This document shows positions 8,046 to 15,338 of a DNA stretch of 16,471 nucleotides, piece by piece. The position numbers and the translations under genes are program-made. The notes beneath the pieces are model-generated. The model saw only the letters and a program-made list of their open reading frames with translations, did not search any database and was not told the origin of the DNA. Position 1 is the stretch's first letter. Every line of letters begins with the position of its first letter. The stretch covers positions 1 to 16,471 of the forward strand of contig SCSO01000396.1 of the NCBI GenBank assembly GCA_004297865.1, written 5' to 3'. This stretch comes from Legionella sp. (lineage in GTDB: Bacteria; Pseudomonadota; Gammaproteobacteria; Legionellales; Legionellaceae).

Positions 8046-8333
8046 TTACTCAATTACACCCATGATGTCGTCTTCACGCATCACGACTAATTCTTTGCCA
8101 TCAATTTTGACTTCAGTACCGGAATATTTACCGAATAATACTTTGTCACCGACTTTTACGGCTAAAGCACGGACATCACCGTTATCTAGATGTTTGCCTG
8201 CGCCTACAGCAATCACTTCACCTTGCATTGGTTTTTCAGTAGCACTATCTGGAATTACGATACCACCCGCTGTGGTGCGTTCTTCTTCCATACGACTAAC
8301 TACAACACGGTCGTGTAAAGGACGAATTTTCAT
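8046..8333 (-). CDS. groS: Co-chaperonin GroES (10 kDa)
   Basis: A 95-residue lid protein of the GroEL chamber; heptameric in the family. It starts MKIRPLHDRVVV, carries the mobile loop that contacts GroEL (about residues 17-33, EERTTAGGIVIPDSATEKP), and ends with the conserved EDDIMGVIE. Ribosome site AGGAG (8342-8346) is 8 nt upstream of the ATG. It is the first gene of the groES-groL operon, under the sigma-32 promoter upstream, and is divergent from dsbD. Confidence 0.99.
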   Translation of the reverse strand: MKIRPLHDRVVVSRMEEERTTAGGIVIPDSATEKPMQGEVIAVGAGKHLDNGDVRALAVKVGDKVLFGKYSGTEVKIDGKELVVMREDDIMGVIE

Positions 8334-8423
8334 ATTTGTATCTCCTGATTAATTTGATTTTCAGATTAGTCTCTGAGTCATGGATGTAGCATACTGTCTA
8401 GGTAAACAACATCGATGACTTCC

Positions 8424-8453
8424 ATATGGGGCCAAATCCTCATCTTTCAAGGG
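8424..8453 (-). promoter_or_regulatory. Sigma-32 heat-shock promoter of groES-groL
   Basis: Read on the minus strand: CCCTTGAAA (-35; 8445-8453), a 13-bp spacer and CCCCATAT (-10; 8424-8431). This matches the RpoH consensus CTTGAAA-N11-16-CCCCATnT at every fixed position. It lies about 90 bp upstream of the groES start. No CIRCE/HrcA element is visible, so control is probably by sigma-32 alone. Confidence 0.9.
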
Positions 8454-8470
8454 TAAAACTAAAAAATATT

Positions 8471-8498
8471 TTGGTTTTACCTCTTGTAGCACTACAAT
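8471..8498 (+). promoter_or_regulatory. Candidate dsbD promoter
   Basis: TTGGTT (8471-8476), a 16-bp spacer and TACAAT (8493-8498). The -10 is good and the -35 weak. Transcription from it would begin near 8505, downstream of the possible GTG start at 8499, which favours the internal ATG at 8532 as the dsbD start. Confidence 0.4.
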
Positions 8499-8531
8499 GT
8501 GGATTTAGCTCATTCAATAATCAGGTTCAGT

Positions 8532-10286
8532 ATGAAAAAATGGCTTTTTTTGTTTGTATTATTTTCGAGCAGTTTTCTTCTGCATGCAGAACCTTTACCG
8601 GCTGATGAAGTGTTTCAAGTCAGCGTTAAAAAGATTGACCCCAATAGCTTCTCTCTCCATTGGAGGATCAAACCTGGTTATTTTCTTTACAGCGACCGCA
8701 TTAAATTAAATTCGCAAGATCTGACCCATTTACACCTAGGGACCTTACGTTTTCCCCCTACTCAACTAAAAACTGATAAATTGGGTAAAATCTATACCGT
8801 ATACCGCAAACAACTGGATGTTCCCATAGGCATTTTAGGCTTACAACCTGGGGAAAGTCTGTTAGATCTGCATTATCAGGGCTGTTCCGATGACGGTTTT
8901 TGCTATCCACCAGAAACTCGCGATATTAAAATCACTATTGATCAATCCTTAAATTTGGTCGAAGTCAGTTTGGAAGAAGTCACGCATCTACCCCAACCGG
9001 AGCAAAATCTTCCTAACGATGACATTTCCCAAATTTTTTCTAATCATCATTGGCCTATGATTTTATTGATTTTTTATGGTTTAGGTTTATTACTGTCCTT
9101 CACTCCTTGTATTTTACCTATGGTTCCTGTTCTTTCCGGCATTATCGTGGGTCATGGTAAGGAAGTGACGACACGAAAGGCATTTTTCCTTTCTCTAAGT
9201 TATGTGTTAAGTATGTCAGTGACTTATGCCATCGTAGGTGCAGTCGTCGCTTTGTTGGGAGCGAATATTCAAATCAATATGCAATCTCCCTGGATTATAA
9301 GCCTTTTTAGCCTCCTTTTCGTCATTTTGGCTTTATCTATGTTTGGCTTTTATGAATTAAAATTGCCTGTTTCTTGGCAAAGCAAAATTGCTGGAGTGAC
9401 TCGTGGTCAACGTGGGGGACATTACTTAAGCGCTGCCATCATGGGTAGTTTATCGACCTTGATTTTGTCTCCCTGCGTAACCGCACCCTTAATTGGGGTC
9501 TTAACTTATATTGCTCAAACGGAAAATGTCCTTTTAGGAAGTGTGACCTTATTTGTATTAAGTTTAGGAATGGGTACCCCTTTGTTGTTAATTGGCACTT
9601 CTGCAGGCAAATGGTTACCTGGGGCAGGCAGTTGGATGAATATCATCAAAGCCTTTTTTGGCCTGCTCTTACTGGGTGTTGCCATATTACTTCTCAGTCG
9701 CATCCTGTCTGCTTATATCACTATGGGCTTGTGGGCTAGCCTTTTAATCTTTTCTGGTATTTATAGTGGGGCTTTAACTTACTCTGCGACAAATCAAGAA
9801 AAATTCATGCAAGCCATTGGTATTATTTTGCTGAGTTATGGGTTATTAATTTTAGTGGGCATGAGCAAAGGGGCCACTAATCCTTTGTATCCTTTAACCA
9901 CGTTTTCTGGAGAAACTCGCTTATTTCCGCAGGGAGCCTCGACTAAAACCCCCACAGTAGCGGATATTGAACAAGAGATTGATCAAGCACGTGGGAAACC
10001 AGTCATGTTGGATTTTTATGCTGATTGGTGTGCTTCTTGTAAGGTGATGGAAGCCACAACCTTTGTAGATCCCCAGGTGCAAGCACTTTTAGAGCAATTT
10101 ACGGTGATTAAAGTTGATGTCACCCAGAACAATGCAGAAAATCAAGCGATCCTACAGCATTTTAATGTCGTAGCCCCGCCTACTTTTATTTTCTATAACT
10201 CTCAAGGGGAAAAACTGAAATCCTTGACCCAGGTGGGTGAAATTTCTGCCAAGGAGTTTTTAACCACTTTGCAACAAATCCATTGA
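8532..10286 (+). CDS. dsbD: Thiol:disulfide interchange protein DsbD
   Basis: A 584-residue inner-membrane reductant conduit that passes electrons from cytosolic thioredoxin to periplasmic DsbC/DsbG and cytochrome c maturation. From this start it has a clean signal peptide (MKKWLFLFVLFSSSFLLHA, cleavage near residue 19). All three cysteine pairs are present: the alpha domain C118/C124 (GCSDDGFCYPP), the membrane beta domain C193 (SFTPCILPMVPVLSG) and C315 (LSPCVTAPL), and the C-terminal thioredoxin domain C500/C503 (ADWCASCK) with cis-Pro P550. The frame is open back to a GTG at 8499, but that would add 11 residues ahead of the signal peptide; CAGG (8522-8525) supports the ATG at 8532. It is divergent from groES and followed after 67 bp by rimO. 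Confidence 0.96.
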   Translation: MKKWLFLFVLFSSSFLLHAEPLPADEVFQVSVKKIDPNSFSLHWRIKPGYFLYSDRIKLNSQDLTHLHLGTLRFPPTQLKTDKLGKIYTVYRKQLDVPIGILGLQPGESLLDLHYQGCSDDGFCYPPETRDIKITIDQSLNLVEVSLEEVTHLPQPEQNLPNDDISQIFSNHHWPMILLIFYGLGLLLSFTPCILPMVPVLSGIIVGHGKEVTTRKAFFLSLSYVLSMSVTYAIVGAVVALLGANIQINMQSPWIISLFSLLFVILALSMFGFYELKLPVSWQSKIAGVTRGQRGGHYLSAAIMGSLSTLILSPCVTAPLIGVLTYIAQTENVLLGSVTLFVLSLGMGTPLLLIGTSAGKWLPGAGSWMNIIKAFFGLLLLGVAILLLSRILSAYITMGLWASLLIFSGIYSGALTYSATNQEKFMQAIGIILLSYGLLILVGMSKGATNPLYPLTTFSGETRLFPQGASTKTPTVADIEQEIDQARGKPVMLDFYADWCASCKVMEATTFVDPQVQALLEQFTVIKVDVTQNNAENQAILQHFNVVAPPTFIFYNSQGEKLKSLTQVGEISAKEFLTTLQQIH

Positions 10287-10295
10287 TCCAGGCTG

Positions 10296-10324
10296 TCGAC
10301 AAAAAAAGCAATTGACGCTATAAT
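10296..10324 (+). promoter_or_regulatory. Sigma-70 promoter of rimO
   Basis: TCGACA (10296-10301; 5 of 6 to TTGACA), a 17-bp spacer and a perfect TATAAT (10319-10324). It predicts a transcript start near 10331 and a 5' leader of about 23 nt. It shows rimO need not depend on dsbD transcription. Confidence 0.75.
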
Positions 10325-10353
10325 TCGTCCACTTTTTTTACAGATAGAATTTT

Positions 10354-11661
10354 ATGAATCATAGAGTAGGATTTGTTAGTTTGGGTTGCCCCAAAGCTTT
10401 GGTGGACTCAGAGCGCATCATTACGCAATTGCGAGCTCAAGGTTATGAGTTAGTCTCTAGTTATCAGGATGCCGGCGTAGTGGTGATTAACACCTGCGGT
10501 TTTATCGACAGCGCGGTTAAAGAATCCCTGGATACGATTAAAGAAGCCATGGCAGAAAATGGTCGAGTCATTGTTACCGGCTGTTTAGGTGCCAAAGCGG
10601 ATATCATTAAGGAAGCTTGTCCGGATGTGTTGCATATCAGTGGTGCGCACGCCTATGAAGAAGTGGTTAATGCCGTGCATGAGCACTTACCCCCTCCAGC
10701 AGATCCTTTTAGCCAATTAGTTCCACCGCAAGGTATTAAACTGACACCGCGGCATTATGCTTATCTGAAAATTTCTGAAGGTTGCAATCAAAAATGTACT
10801 TTTTGCATCATTCCCACGATGCGTGGAAAATTGCAAAGTTATCCTATGGCGCAGGTCTTGACTGAAGCCAAAAAACTGCAAGAAGCGGGTGTTAAAGAAA
10901 TTTTAGTCATTTCTCAAGATACAAGTGCATACGGAGTGGATACTCGTTACCAACCGATTGAATGGCAGGGAAAAACAGTCGATACGCGATTTTTTGATTT
11001 ATGCGAACAGCTTGGGGAATTAGGTATTTGGGTACGTTTGCATTATGTATATCCTTACCCGCATGTGGATGAGATTATTCCTTTAATGCGTGATGGTTTG
11101 ATTCTTCCTTATTTAGACATTCCTTTGCAACATGCCAATTCGCGGGTGCTGAAAGCCATGAAAAGACCGGCAAGCAGTGAAAACACACTGGCTCGGATTG
11201 CAGGTTGGCGAGAAGTTTGTCCGGATATCACTTTGCGCTCCACTTTCATCGCCGGATTCCCCGGTGAAACCGACGCGGAATTTGAAGAGCTCTTAGACTT
11301 TATTGAAGAAGCGCAATTAGATCGCGTAGGTTGTTTTAAATATTCTCCTGTCGAAGGGGCGAAAGCCAATGAACTGGCAGATCCTGTTCCTGAAGAGGTG
11401 AAAGAGGAACGTTACGAACGCTTTATGGAGCTACAAGCAGAAATTAGTCATGATAAATTGGCTCGCAAAGTGGGTAGCACGCAGACTGTCCTTATTGATG
11501 CAATTGAAGAAGATCGCGTGATTGCTCGTAGTAAGGGCGATGCCCCAGAAATTGATGGTTTAGTATTTATTGCACCAAATCCTGCATTAAAGGTTGGCTC
11601 TTTTGCCGAAGTTAAAATCACCGCCAGCGACCATTACGATCTTTATGCAGAAATGTTATAA
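10354..11661 (+). CDS. rimO: Ribosomal protein uS12 methylthiotransferase RimO
   Basis: A 435-residue radical-SAM enzyme that adds a methylthio group to the conserved aspartate (Asp88/89) of ribosomal protein uS12. The N-terminal methylthiotransferase domain holds the auxiliary Fe-S cluster cysteines C12 (SLGCPK), C48 (NTCGF) and C77 (TGCLG). The radical-SAM motif CNQKCTFC provides C144, C148 and C151. A C-terminal TRAM-type domain (about 370-435) fits RimO rather than the tRNA enzyme MiaB, as does the start FVSLGCPKALVDSE. Length matches the family (E. coli 441). The ribosome site is weak (AGATAG region), while the promoter upstream is strong. Confidence 0.97.
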   Translation: MNHRVGFVSLGCPKALVDSERIITQLRAQGYELVSSYQDAGVVVINTCGFIDSAVKESLDTIKEAMAENGRVIVTGCLGAKADIIKEACPDVLHISGAHAYEEVVNAVHEHLPPPADPFSQLVPPQGIKLTPRHYAYLKISEGCNQKCTFCIIPTMRGKLQSYPMAQVLTEAKKLQEAGVKEILVISQDTSAYGVDTRYQPIEWQGKTVDTRFFDLCEQLGELGIWVRLHYVYPYPHVDEIIPLMRDGLILPYLDIPLQHANSRVLKAMKRPASSENTLARIAGWREVCPDITLRSTFIAGFPGETDAEFEELLDFIEEAQLDRVGCFKYSPVEGAKANELADPVPEEVKEERYERFMELQAEISHDKLARKVGSTQTVLIDAIEEDRVIARSKGDAPEIDGLVFIAPNPALKVGSFAEVKITASDHYDLYAEML

Positions 11662-11680
11662 ATCAATGGGATCTGGTTCT

Positions 11681-11717
11681 GAGGAGTCGACACAAATTTC
11701 GAGAGTGTCAATTCCTC
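11681..11717 (+). terminator. Possible rimO terminator hairpin
   Basis: GAGGAGTCGACAC (11681-11693) pairs with GTGTCAATTCCTC (11705-11717), 11 of 13 positions, with an 11-nt loop. Only TTT follows a few bases on, so it is not a classic intrinsic terminator. It lies 20 bp after the rimO stop. The rest of the gap to 11848 shows nothing I recognise. Confidence 0.3.
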
Positions 11718-11848
11718 GGGGTTTGGTCACATTATGATCCTGTCTTAAGGATATTTAAGCCAATAGTGCTATGCGACAGACGGTATTGCTGAATTAGGTG
11801 CCTGTTTGGACTGAAAACTATCTCTCCGAATGAGGAGGCGTTTAAAAA

Positions 11849-12613
11849 TCAAGCCCTATATCTATCAATAAATTCATTTAATTCTTTTGCAATACTCTCA
11901 ACCTTGGTCTGCGAATCATAAGAGTTTGCAATCAATAATGGTTTCTCTTTATCCTTTAAAGCAAAGGCCAATCTCGAGCTTTTTACACCCCGTGAACCTT
12001 TGACTTCAAGAATGATGATTTTATCAATATCTGCAAATGACAGTTTAGCTTCGCCACCGCCAAAAAGACCTTTTTTAGTGGATATCACGGTTCGCTGTGT
12101 GCCATCAAACACAATAACTTCGCCTTTTACCGCCAGTAGACCAAAACCTATCAGGGGAAATAATGCTACAAAAGCGTAATACCACCAGGGGGTTGGATAG
12201 GGCACTTTATAGGTGGTTTCGAGACTTTGAGTGATATAGGAATTAATACCTTCAGCCGCAGTATCTTTCTCGCTCCTGCCACTAGAACTGCCGCCCGTGA
12301 GGTTAATTAATCCTGAAGATGTTTTTAACACGACAAAATAGACGGTATTGCCTTTGCTTGGTTTACTTAGCACAGCCGCTAATTCTAATTCACCCAAGTT
12401 GGTACTAGTGTGGTACAGATTAAAAATATTAGTTTCCAAGGTGCATTGCCCTGCCCGATTAGCTTGTTTTTCTTTGCAAACTATCGTGTATTCTTGCATT
12501 AAATATAAAACGGCAAAGACGCTGCCAATAATTAAAAGTAACCCCAAGGAATGCAATAACCATTGCTTAATAATCAGTCGTCGCTTATCTGAACTAATTG
12601 TTTCTAATTTCAT
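11849..12613 (-). CDS. Two-helix membrane protein of unknown function
   Basis: A 254-residue protein that I do not recognise. It has one transmembrane helix near the N-terminus (about 19-39), a polar Cys-containing segment (C46, C57) of about 100 residues, a second helix (about 144-162, starting WWYYAFVALFPLIGFGLL), and a C-terminal domain of about 90 residues rich in beta-strand pattern. The topology suggests a loop outside the membrane between the two helices, with both ends in the cytosol. The C-terminal part (GEVIVFDGTQRTVISTKKGLFGG and following) resembles small PH-like domains of bacterial membrane proteins by pattern only. No clear Shine-Dalgarno is seen. It is a single gene, convergent with rimO. 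Confidence 0.72.
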   Translation of the reverse strand: MKLETISSDKRRLIIKQWLLHSLGLLLIIGSVFAVLYLMQEYTIVCKEKQANRAGQCTLETNIFNLYHTSTNLGELELAAVLSKPSKGNTVYFVVLKTSSGLINLTGGSSSGRSEKDTAAEGINSYITQSLETTYKVPYPTPWWYYAFVALFPLIGFGLLAVKGEVIVFDGTQRTVISTKKGLFGGGEAKLSFADIDKIIILEVKGSRGVKSSRLAFALKDKEKPLLIANSYDSQTKVESIAKELNEFIDRYRA

Positions 12614-12643
12614 TTTTTTTGTCGATGGAGGGATTATGTTTTA

Positions 12644-12652
12644 ACTATAGCA
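12644..12652 (-). promoter_or_regulatory. Extended -10 promoter for the two-helix membrane protein gene
   Basis: On the minus strand TGC-TATAGT matches TGnTATAAT with one mismatch, 30 bp before the start codon. No properly spaced -35 is visible. Confidence 0.45.
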
Positions 12653-12681
12653 GTTTTTTTAAAATCAATGGCAAGAAGCAA

Positions 12682-12763
12682 GTAGGTTGTGGCGCGACCC
12701 AGCTTTTGTAGGCTGGGCTGTAAAGCCCAGATAATTAACACTGATCTCTTGTTGGGCTTTACA
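12682..12763. repeat. Decayed copy of the palindromic repeat family
   Basis: GTAGGTTGTGGCGCGACCC (12682-12700) resembles one arm of the repeat after parE. It is followed by GTAGG-CTGGGCT-GTAA-AGCCCAG (12708-12730; perfect 7-bp stem) and by TTGGGCTTTACA (12752-12763), which pairs with 12719-12730 at 11 of 12 positions. The arrangement of arm, spacer and reverse arm matches the intact copy, with changed bases. It lies between two divergent unknown genes. Confidence 0.55.
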
Positions 12764-12780
12764 TCGTGCAGGGATTTTCT

Positions 12781-12800
12781 CTTAATGTTTGCTTAATAAT
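12781..12800 (+). promoter_or_regulatory. PmrA-box-like direct repeat
   Basis: CTTAATGTT-TG-CTTAATAAT is a tandem repeat whose layout equals the PmrA consensus of Legionella pneumophila and Coxiella burnetii, cTTAATatT-N2-cTTAATatT (16 of 18 fixed positions). It ends 7 bp before a perfect -10 hexamer, in the place of a missing -35, as expected for an activator site. In those organisms PmrA activates Dot/Icm components and effectors. The regulator itself is not in this window. Confidence 0.65.
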
Positions 12801-12807
12801 CGTTTTG

Positions 12808-12813
12808 TATAAT
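12808..12813 (+). promoter_or_regulatory. -10 element of the 163-residue gene
   Basis: Perfect TATAAT with no recognisable -35 at 16-18 bp, where the PmrA-like repeat sits instead. This suggests activator-dependent transcription starting near 12820. Confidence 0.55.
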
Positions 12814-12856
12814 ATAAGCCCTTTAAGATTGGATAAATACGATTCAGGAATTAAGT

Positions 12857-13348
12857 ATGCCTAAAGAGAAAACAACCCCAATTAGATATATTATTAGAAT
12901 AGTCAGAAGTTTTGCGACCAATACACGGTCTGAGTCGGCAGCGAATACATCACATAAACGCTCCCACTCCGATGCTACTGAAAGTTCTACCAGTGCAATT
13001 TCTGTAGTCACCGTAACTTCTAATCCTATGAATGATCTATTAGCAAGATCTTATCCAAATGGGATAGTTCATGGTCAAGAACCAGAACGTTCTATTATAC
13101 GTAGCGAAACGTTAGAACAATCACTGGATGCACTATCATTTAACACAGAATCAGAGGAAAGCGCATTAAGCCATAAAGCTAAGAGAATGAAATCTGACTT
13201 CGATGAAAAATTACCCCACAATCGTCATTCATTCATGAGTTCATTAGAGTTACTTCCAGCAGAATTAAGCGATAACGAATTCGAAGAGCCACTAAAGGGA
13301 TATACTCCAGAATCTAATGACGATGATAACGACTGTTTTCGCCCTTAA
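12857..13348 (+). CDS. Ser/Thr-rich protein of unknown function, candidate secreted effector
   Basis: A 163-residue protein with no family I recognise. It is basic at the N-terminus, Ser/Thr-rich and probably disordered (about residues 20-56), and acidic at the C-terminus (ELSDNEFEEP at 136-145, then SNDDDND). There is no signal peptide or membrane helix. A basic cluster KAKRMK (107-112) followed by acidic residues resembles a monopartite nuclear localisation signal. AGGA (12846-12849) lies 7 nt before the ATG. The PmrA-like box and -10 just upstream are the main reason to suspect a Dot/Icm substrate; a hydrophilic, Glu-rich C-terminus is common in such substrates. The last 35 bp overlap the convergent minus-strand gene. 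Effector status is inferred. Confidence 0.7.
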   Translation: MPKEKTTPIRYIIRIVRSFATNTRSESAANTSHKRSHSDATESSTSAISVVTVTSNPMNDLLARSYPNGIVHGQEPERSIIRSETLEQSLDALSFNTESEESALSHKAKRMKSDFDEKLPHNRHSFMSSLELLPAELSDNEFEEPLKGYTPESNDDDNDCFRP

Positions 13349-14873
13349 AATCAATCGTATCTAACACCATTGATTTGATCAGACAAATTTTCTTAAGGGC
13401 TTTACGAATTTCGGGATAAACTATCAGTCGGTTATTTATAGTTAATAAATCATCCACTGAAAGCGCGGTCAGGGCATTTACGATTTTATTACCAAGTACT
13501 TTCATTCTTTCAATGTGATTTTCAATACTTATTGACTCGGTTTTCTCGTCGTCTCTATTTTCTATCGAAGTTGTCGTTTTAAACCATTTAAAACGAAACT
13601 GGCTATGTATTTTGTCTCTCGTATTCTCATATTCTAAGACATCCTGAATAATTTGTTGCAGATGAAGTGGAAATTGATTTTCCGCAAAATCATTGCCCAG
13701 CTCTCTTTGAATATCTTTTGATTTTATTGAACGACCAGGATGTTGCTGATGATATTTTTCAAGAAAAACAAAATATTTGAATTGGTTTTTTAATTCAGTT
13801 TGGGGATTACTCACTTCTCGACTTCGCAATTCCTTTTTTATCATTTTTTGCAAATCATTGATCTCATGGAGCCGAGCAGCCAATAAGTTTAAGTTATCAT
13901 TTGACAATGTTTTTAACATGTCCATACATTGAATAAATTGTTCTTCTTTTCGGTGATAGAAAGTCTCGTCTATTATTTTAAGACATTCCGCTGGTAGCAC
14001 TGGTCTAAATTTAGATTGTAAAAATAACCTATCATGTCGATAACTACTTAAACGAAGAAAGGTATCTTTTGATTTAATTTCATAAGTTTGATTTTTATTT
14101 TGATGAGTGAAAGAGAGAGTTTGCTTGTCTTCATCTACAGAGTAGAAAATGTCCTCATCCAGAATTTTATCGCAGAGAATCATAAAAAATGAATAGCGAT
14201 GCTCGCTTAATTCTATCCAATTATTGATTGCTGCAAAAAGATTTTCAATTGGTGTTCCAAGCAATAACTCATATGTTCTAAAAAAACCTAAAAAGTTTCT
14301 ATGGATTAGATGAGCATAGGGCGTGAAATCAAGTTGTTGTATATATTTTATAGCCTCTCTACGTCTAGTGATATCTATAGAATGACCAAAAGCAGTATGC
14401 AACAACATTTCCAAAACCGGCACAGAGACAGTGCGATGACGCGCTAAATACAGGGCCAAATGGCACAAGGAAACCACAATCTCGTCGTTAACCTTTGATT
14501 TTATATAGGACGTCAATACAGGAGGATTGCCTTCATCTCTATCATCAAATTCTAACTTGCTCCAATGACTCTTCAAGATCCAGGACATGATCTGAAAAAG
14601 ATCATTCTCGGATTCCTCGTGTAAGCAAAACAACTGCTTAATTAAAGACAGCTTTTTTGAGGTCTTTTTTTTAGAGGCTAAAAAATGCAATAGCACTGTA
14701 CTTGCATCTGCGTCGCTTAACTCAGGACTTTTAATTTTTAACGACTTTAATGAAGTCTGGACGTCCTCGACTTTTAATTTATCGAGTTGAGTTAGTAGCG
14801 CTTGTTCCGAGATAGGCATATTTTCCTTAAGAATTTTGGAAAAGAACGGAGCGAATTTTATCAAAATATCCAT
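13314..14873 (-). CDS. Large mostly helical protein of unknown function
   Basis: About 519 residues and not recognised. It is soluble-looking, with no signal peptide or membrane helix, and rich in Leu, Lys and Glu with helical character throughout, including short coiled-coil-like stretches (around LAARLHEINDLQKMIKKELRSRE). Start choice is uncertain: the frame opens with a TTG at 14876 and an ATG at 14873, both lacking a ribosome site, whereas the in-frame ATG at 14819 (501 residues) has AAGGA (14824-14828) 4 nt upstream. It is downstream of the 80-residue gene on the same strand with a 38-bp gap, so probably co-transcribed. Its 3' end overlaps the convergent 163-residue gene. Codon use is AT-rich compared with the core genes to the left. 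Confidence 0.72.
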   Translation of the reverse strand: MDILIKFAPFFSKILKENMPISEQALLTQLDKLKVEDVQTSLKSLKIKSPELSDADASTVLLHFLASKKKTSKKLSLIKQLFCLHEESENDLFQIMSWILKSHWSKLEFDDRDEGNPPVLTSYIKSKVNDEIVVSLCHLALYLARHRTVSVPVLEMLLHTAFGHSIDITRRREAIKYIQQLDFTPYAHLIHRNFLGFFRTYELLLGTPIENLFAAINNWIELSEHRYSFFMILCDKILDEDIFYSVDEDKQTLSFTHQNKNQTYEIKSKDTFLRLSSYRHDRLFLQSKFRPVLPAECLKIIDETFYHRKEEQFIQCMDMLKTLSNDNLNLLAARLHEINDLQKMIKKELRSREVSNPQTELKNQFKYFVFLEKYHQQHPGRSIKSKDIQRELGNDFAENQFPLHLQQIIQDVLEYENTRDKIHSQFRFKWFKTTTSIENRDDEKTESISIENHIERMKVLGNKIVNALTALSVDDLLTINNRLIVYPEIRKALKKICLIKSMVLDTIDFKGENSRYHRH

Positions 14874-14914
14874 CAAAGAAAAACATACCCGATCAATGCC
14901 ACAATTGATTCAAG

Positions 14915-15157
14915 TTAATTGAAACCGAATTGATCCGTTGTACTCGCAGGAGTAGCTTGATCAGCAGTAGTATTTGCAGAAAAAAAACTCAATCCAGATG
15001 CACTTAACGCACTTTGTTCCGGTGGGGATGAATTGAAATTTTGCGCCATCTCCATAAGCACGAGCCAATCATTATTTTCTGGAACCACCTCAACCTCAGA
15101 CATAATTACATCTCCATCAAGGTCTGTAACATCCATAGGTCCTTCAAAATCATTCAT
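14915..15157 (-). CDS. Small acidic protein of unknown function
   Basis: An 80-residue protein, not recognised. The first 30 residues are strongly acidic (MNDFEGPMDVTDLDGDVIMSE), followed by a short hydrophobic-helical patch (NDWLVLMEMAQNF) and a Ser/Thr/Ala/Gln-rich tail that is probably disordered. No signal peptide is seen. AAGAGAG (15165-15171) lies about 7 nt before the ATG, and a near-consensus promoter is placed correctly, so the gene is likely real despite its size. It is first in a two-gene unit with the large helical protein; the acidic character and position would fit a partner or chaperone of that protein, which is speculation. Confidence 0.6.
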   Translation of the reverse strand: MNDFEGPMDVTDLDGDVIMSEVEVVPENNDWLVLMEMAQNFNSSPPEQSALSASGLSFFSANTTADQATPASTTDQFGFN

Positions 15158-15195
15158 TGCTTAACTCTCTTATATCCATTAGCATAATTGAGAAA

Positions 15196-15224
15196 ATTGT
15201 ATCAATGTGCTCAATAATTGTCAA
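15196..15224 (-). promoter_or_regulatory. Sigma-70 promoter of the two-gene minus-strand unit
   Basis: On the minus strand: perfect TTGACA (15219-15224), exactly 17 bp, then TACAAT (15196-15201; 5 of 6). It predicts a leader of about 30 nt before the 80-residue gene. This is one of the best promoters in the window. Confidence 0.8.
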
Positions 15225-15292
15225 ACATGTAAATCACTGGGATCATACTCAGGTAAAGCACATTTCTGCAGTGTTTCTTGTTCTAAATGAAC

Positions 15293-15320
15293 TTTTAATA
15301 TATGTTAATACCATTAAATA
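15293..15320 (+). repeat. Three phased TTAATA-like repeats upstream of the edge gene
   Basis: TTTTAATA, TGTTAATA and CATTAAATA recur at about 10-bp steps between 15293 and 15320, 19 bp before the start codon of the plus-strand edge gene. The spacing is one helical turn. It could be a degenerate activator site or simply AT-rich promoter DNA; a weak TTGTTC-N17-TATGTT pair (15278-15306) overlaps it. Confidence 0.3.
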
Positions 15321-15338
15321 CACATATGCGACTAAAAA

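Noticed and set aside
8499..8531. GTG at 8499 as the dsbD start
   Set aside because: It would place 11 residues before an otherwise ideal signal peptide and lies upstream of the predicted transcript start; the ATG at 8532 with CAGG upstream fits better.
11681..11717. The hairpin after rimO as a mobile element end or riboswitch
   Set aside because: There is no second copy in the window, no target duplication and no aptamer-like structure; only a possible terminator role is retained at low confidence.
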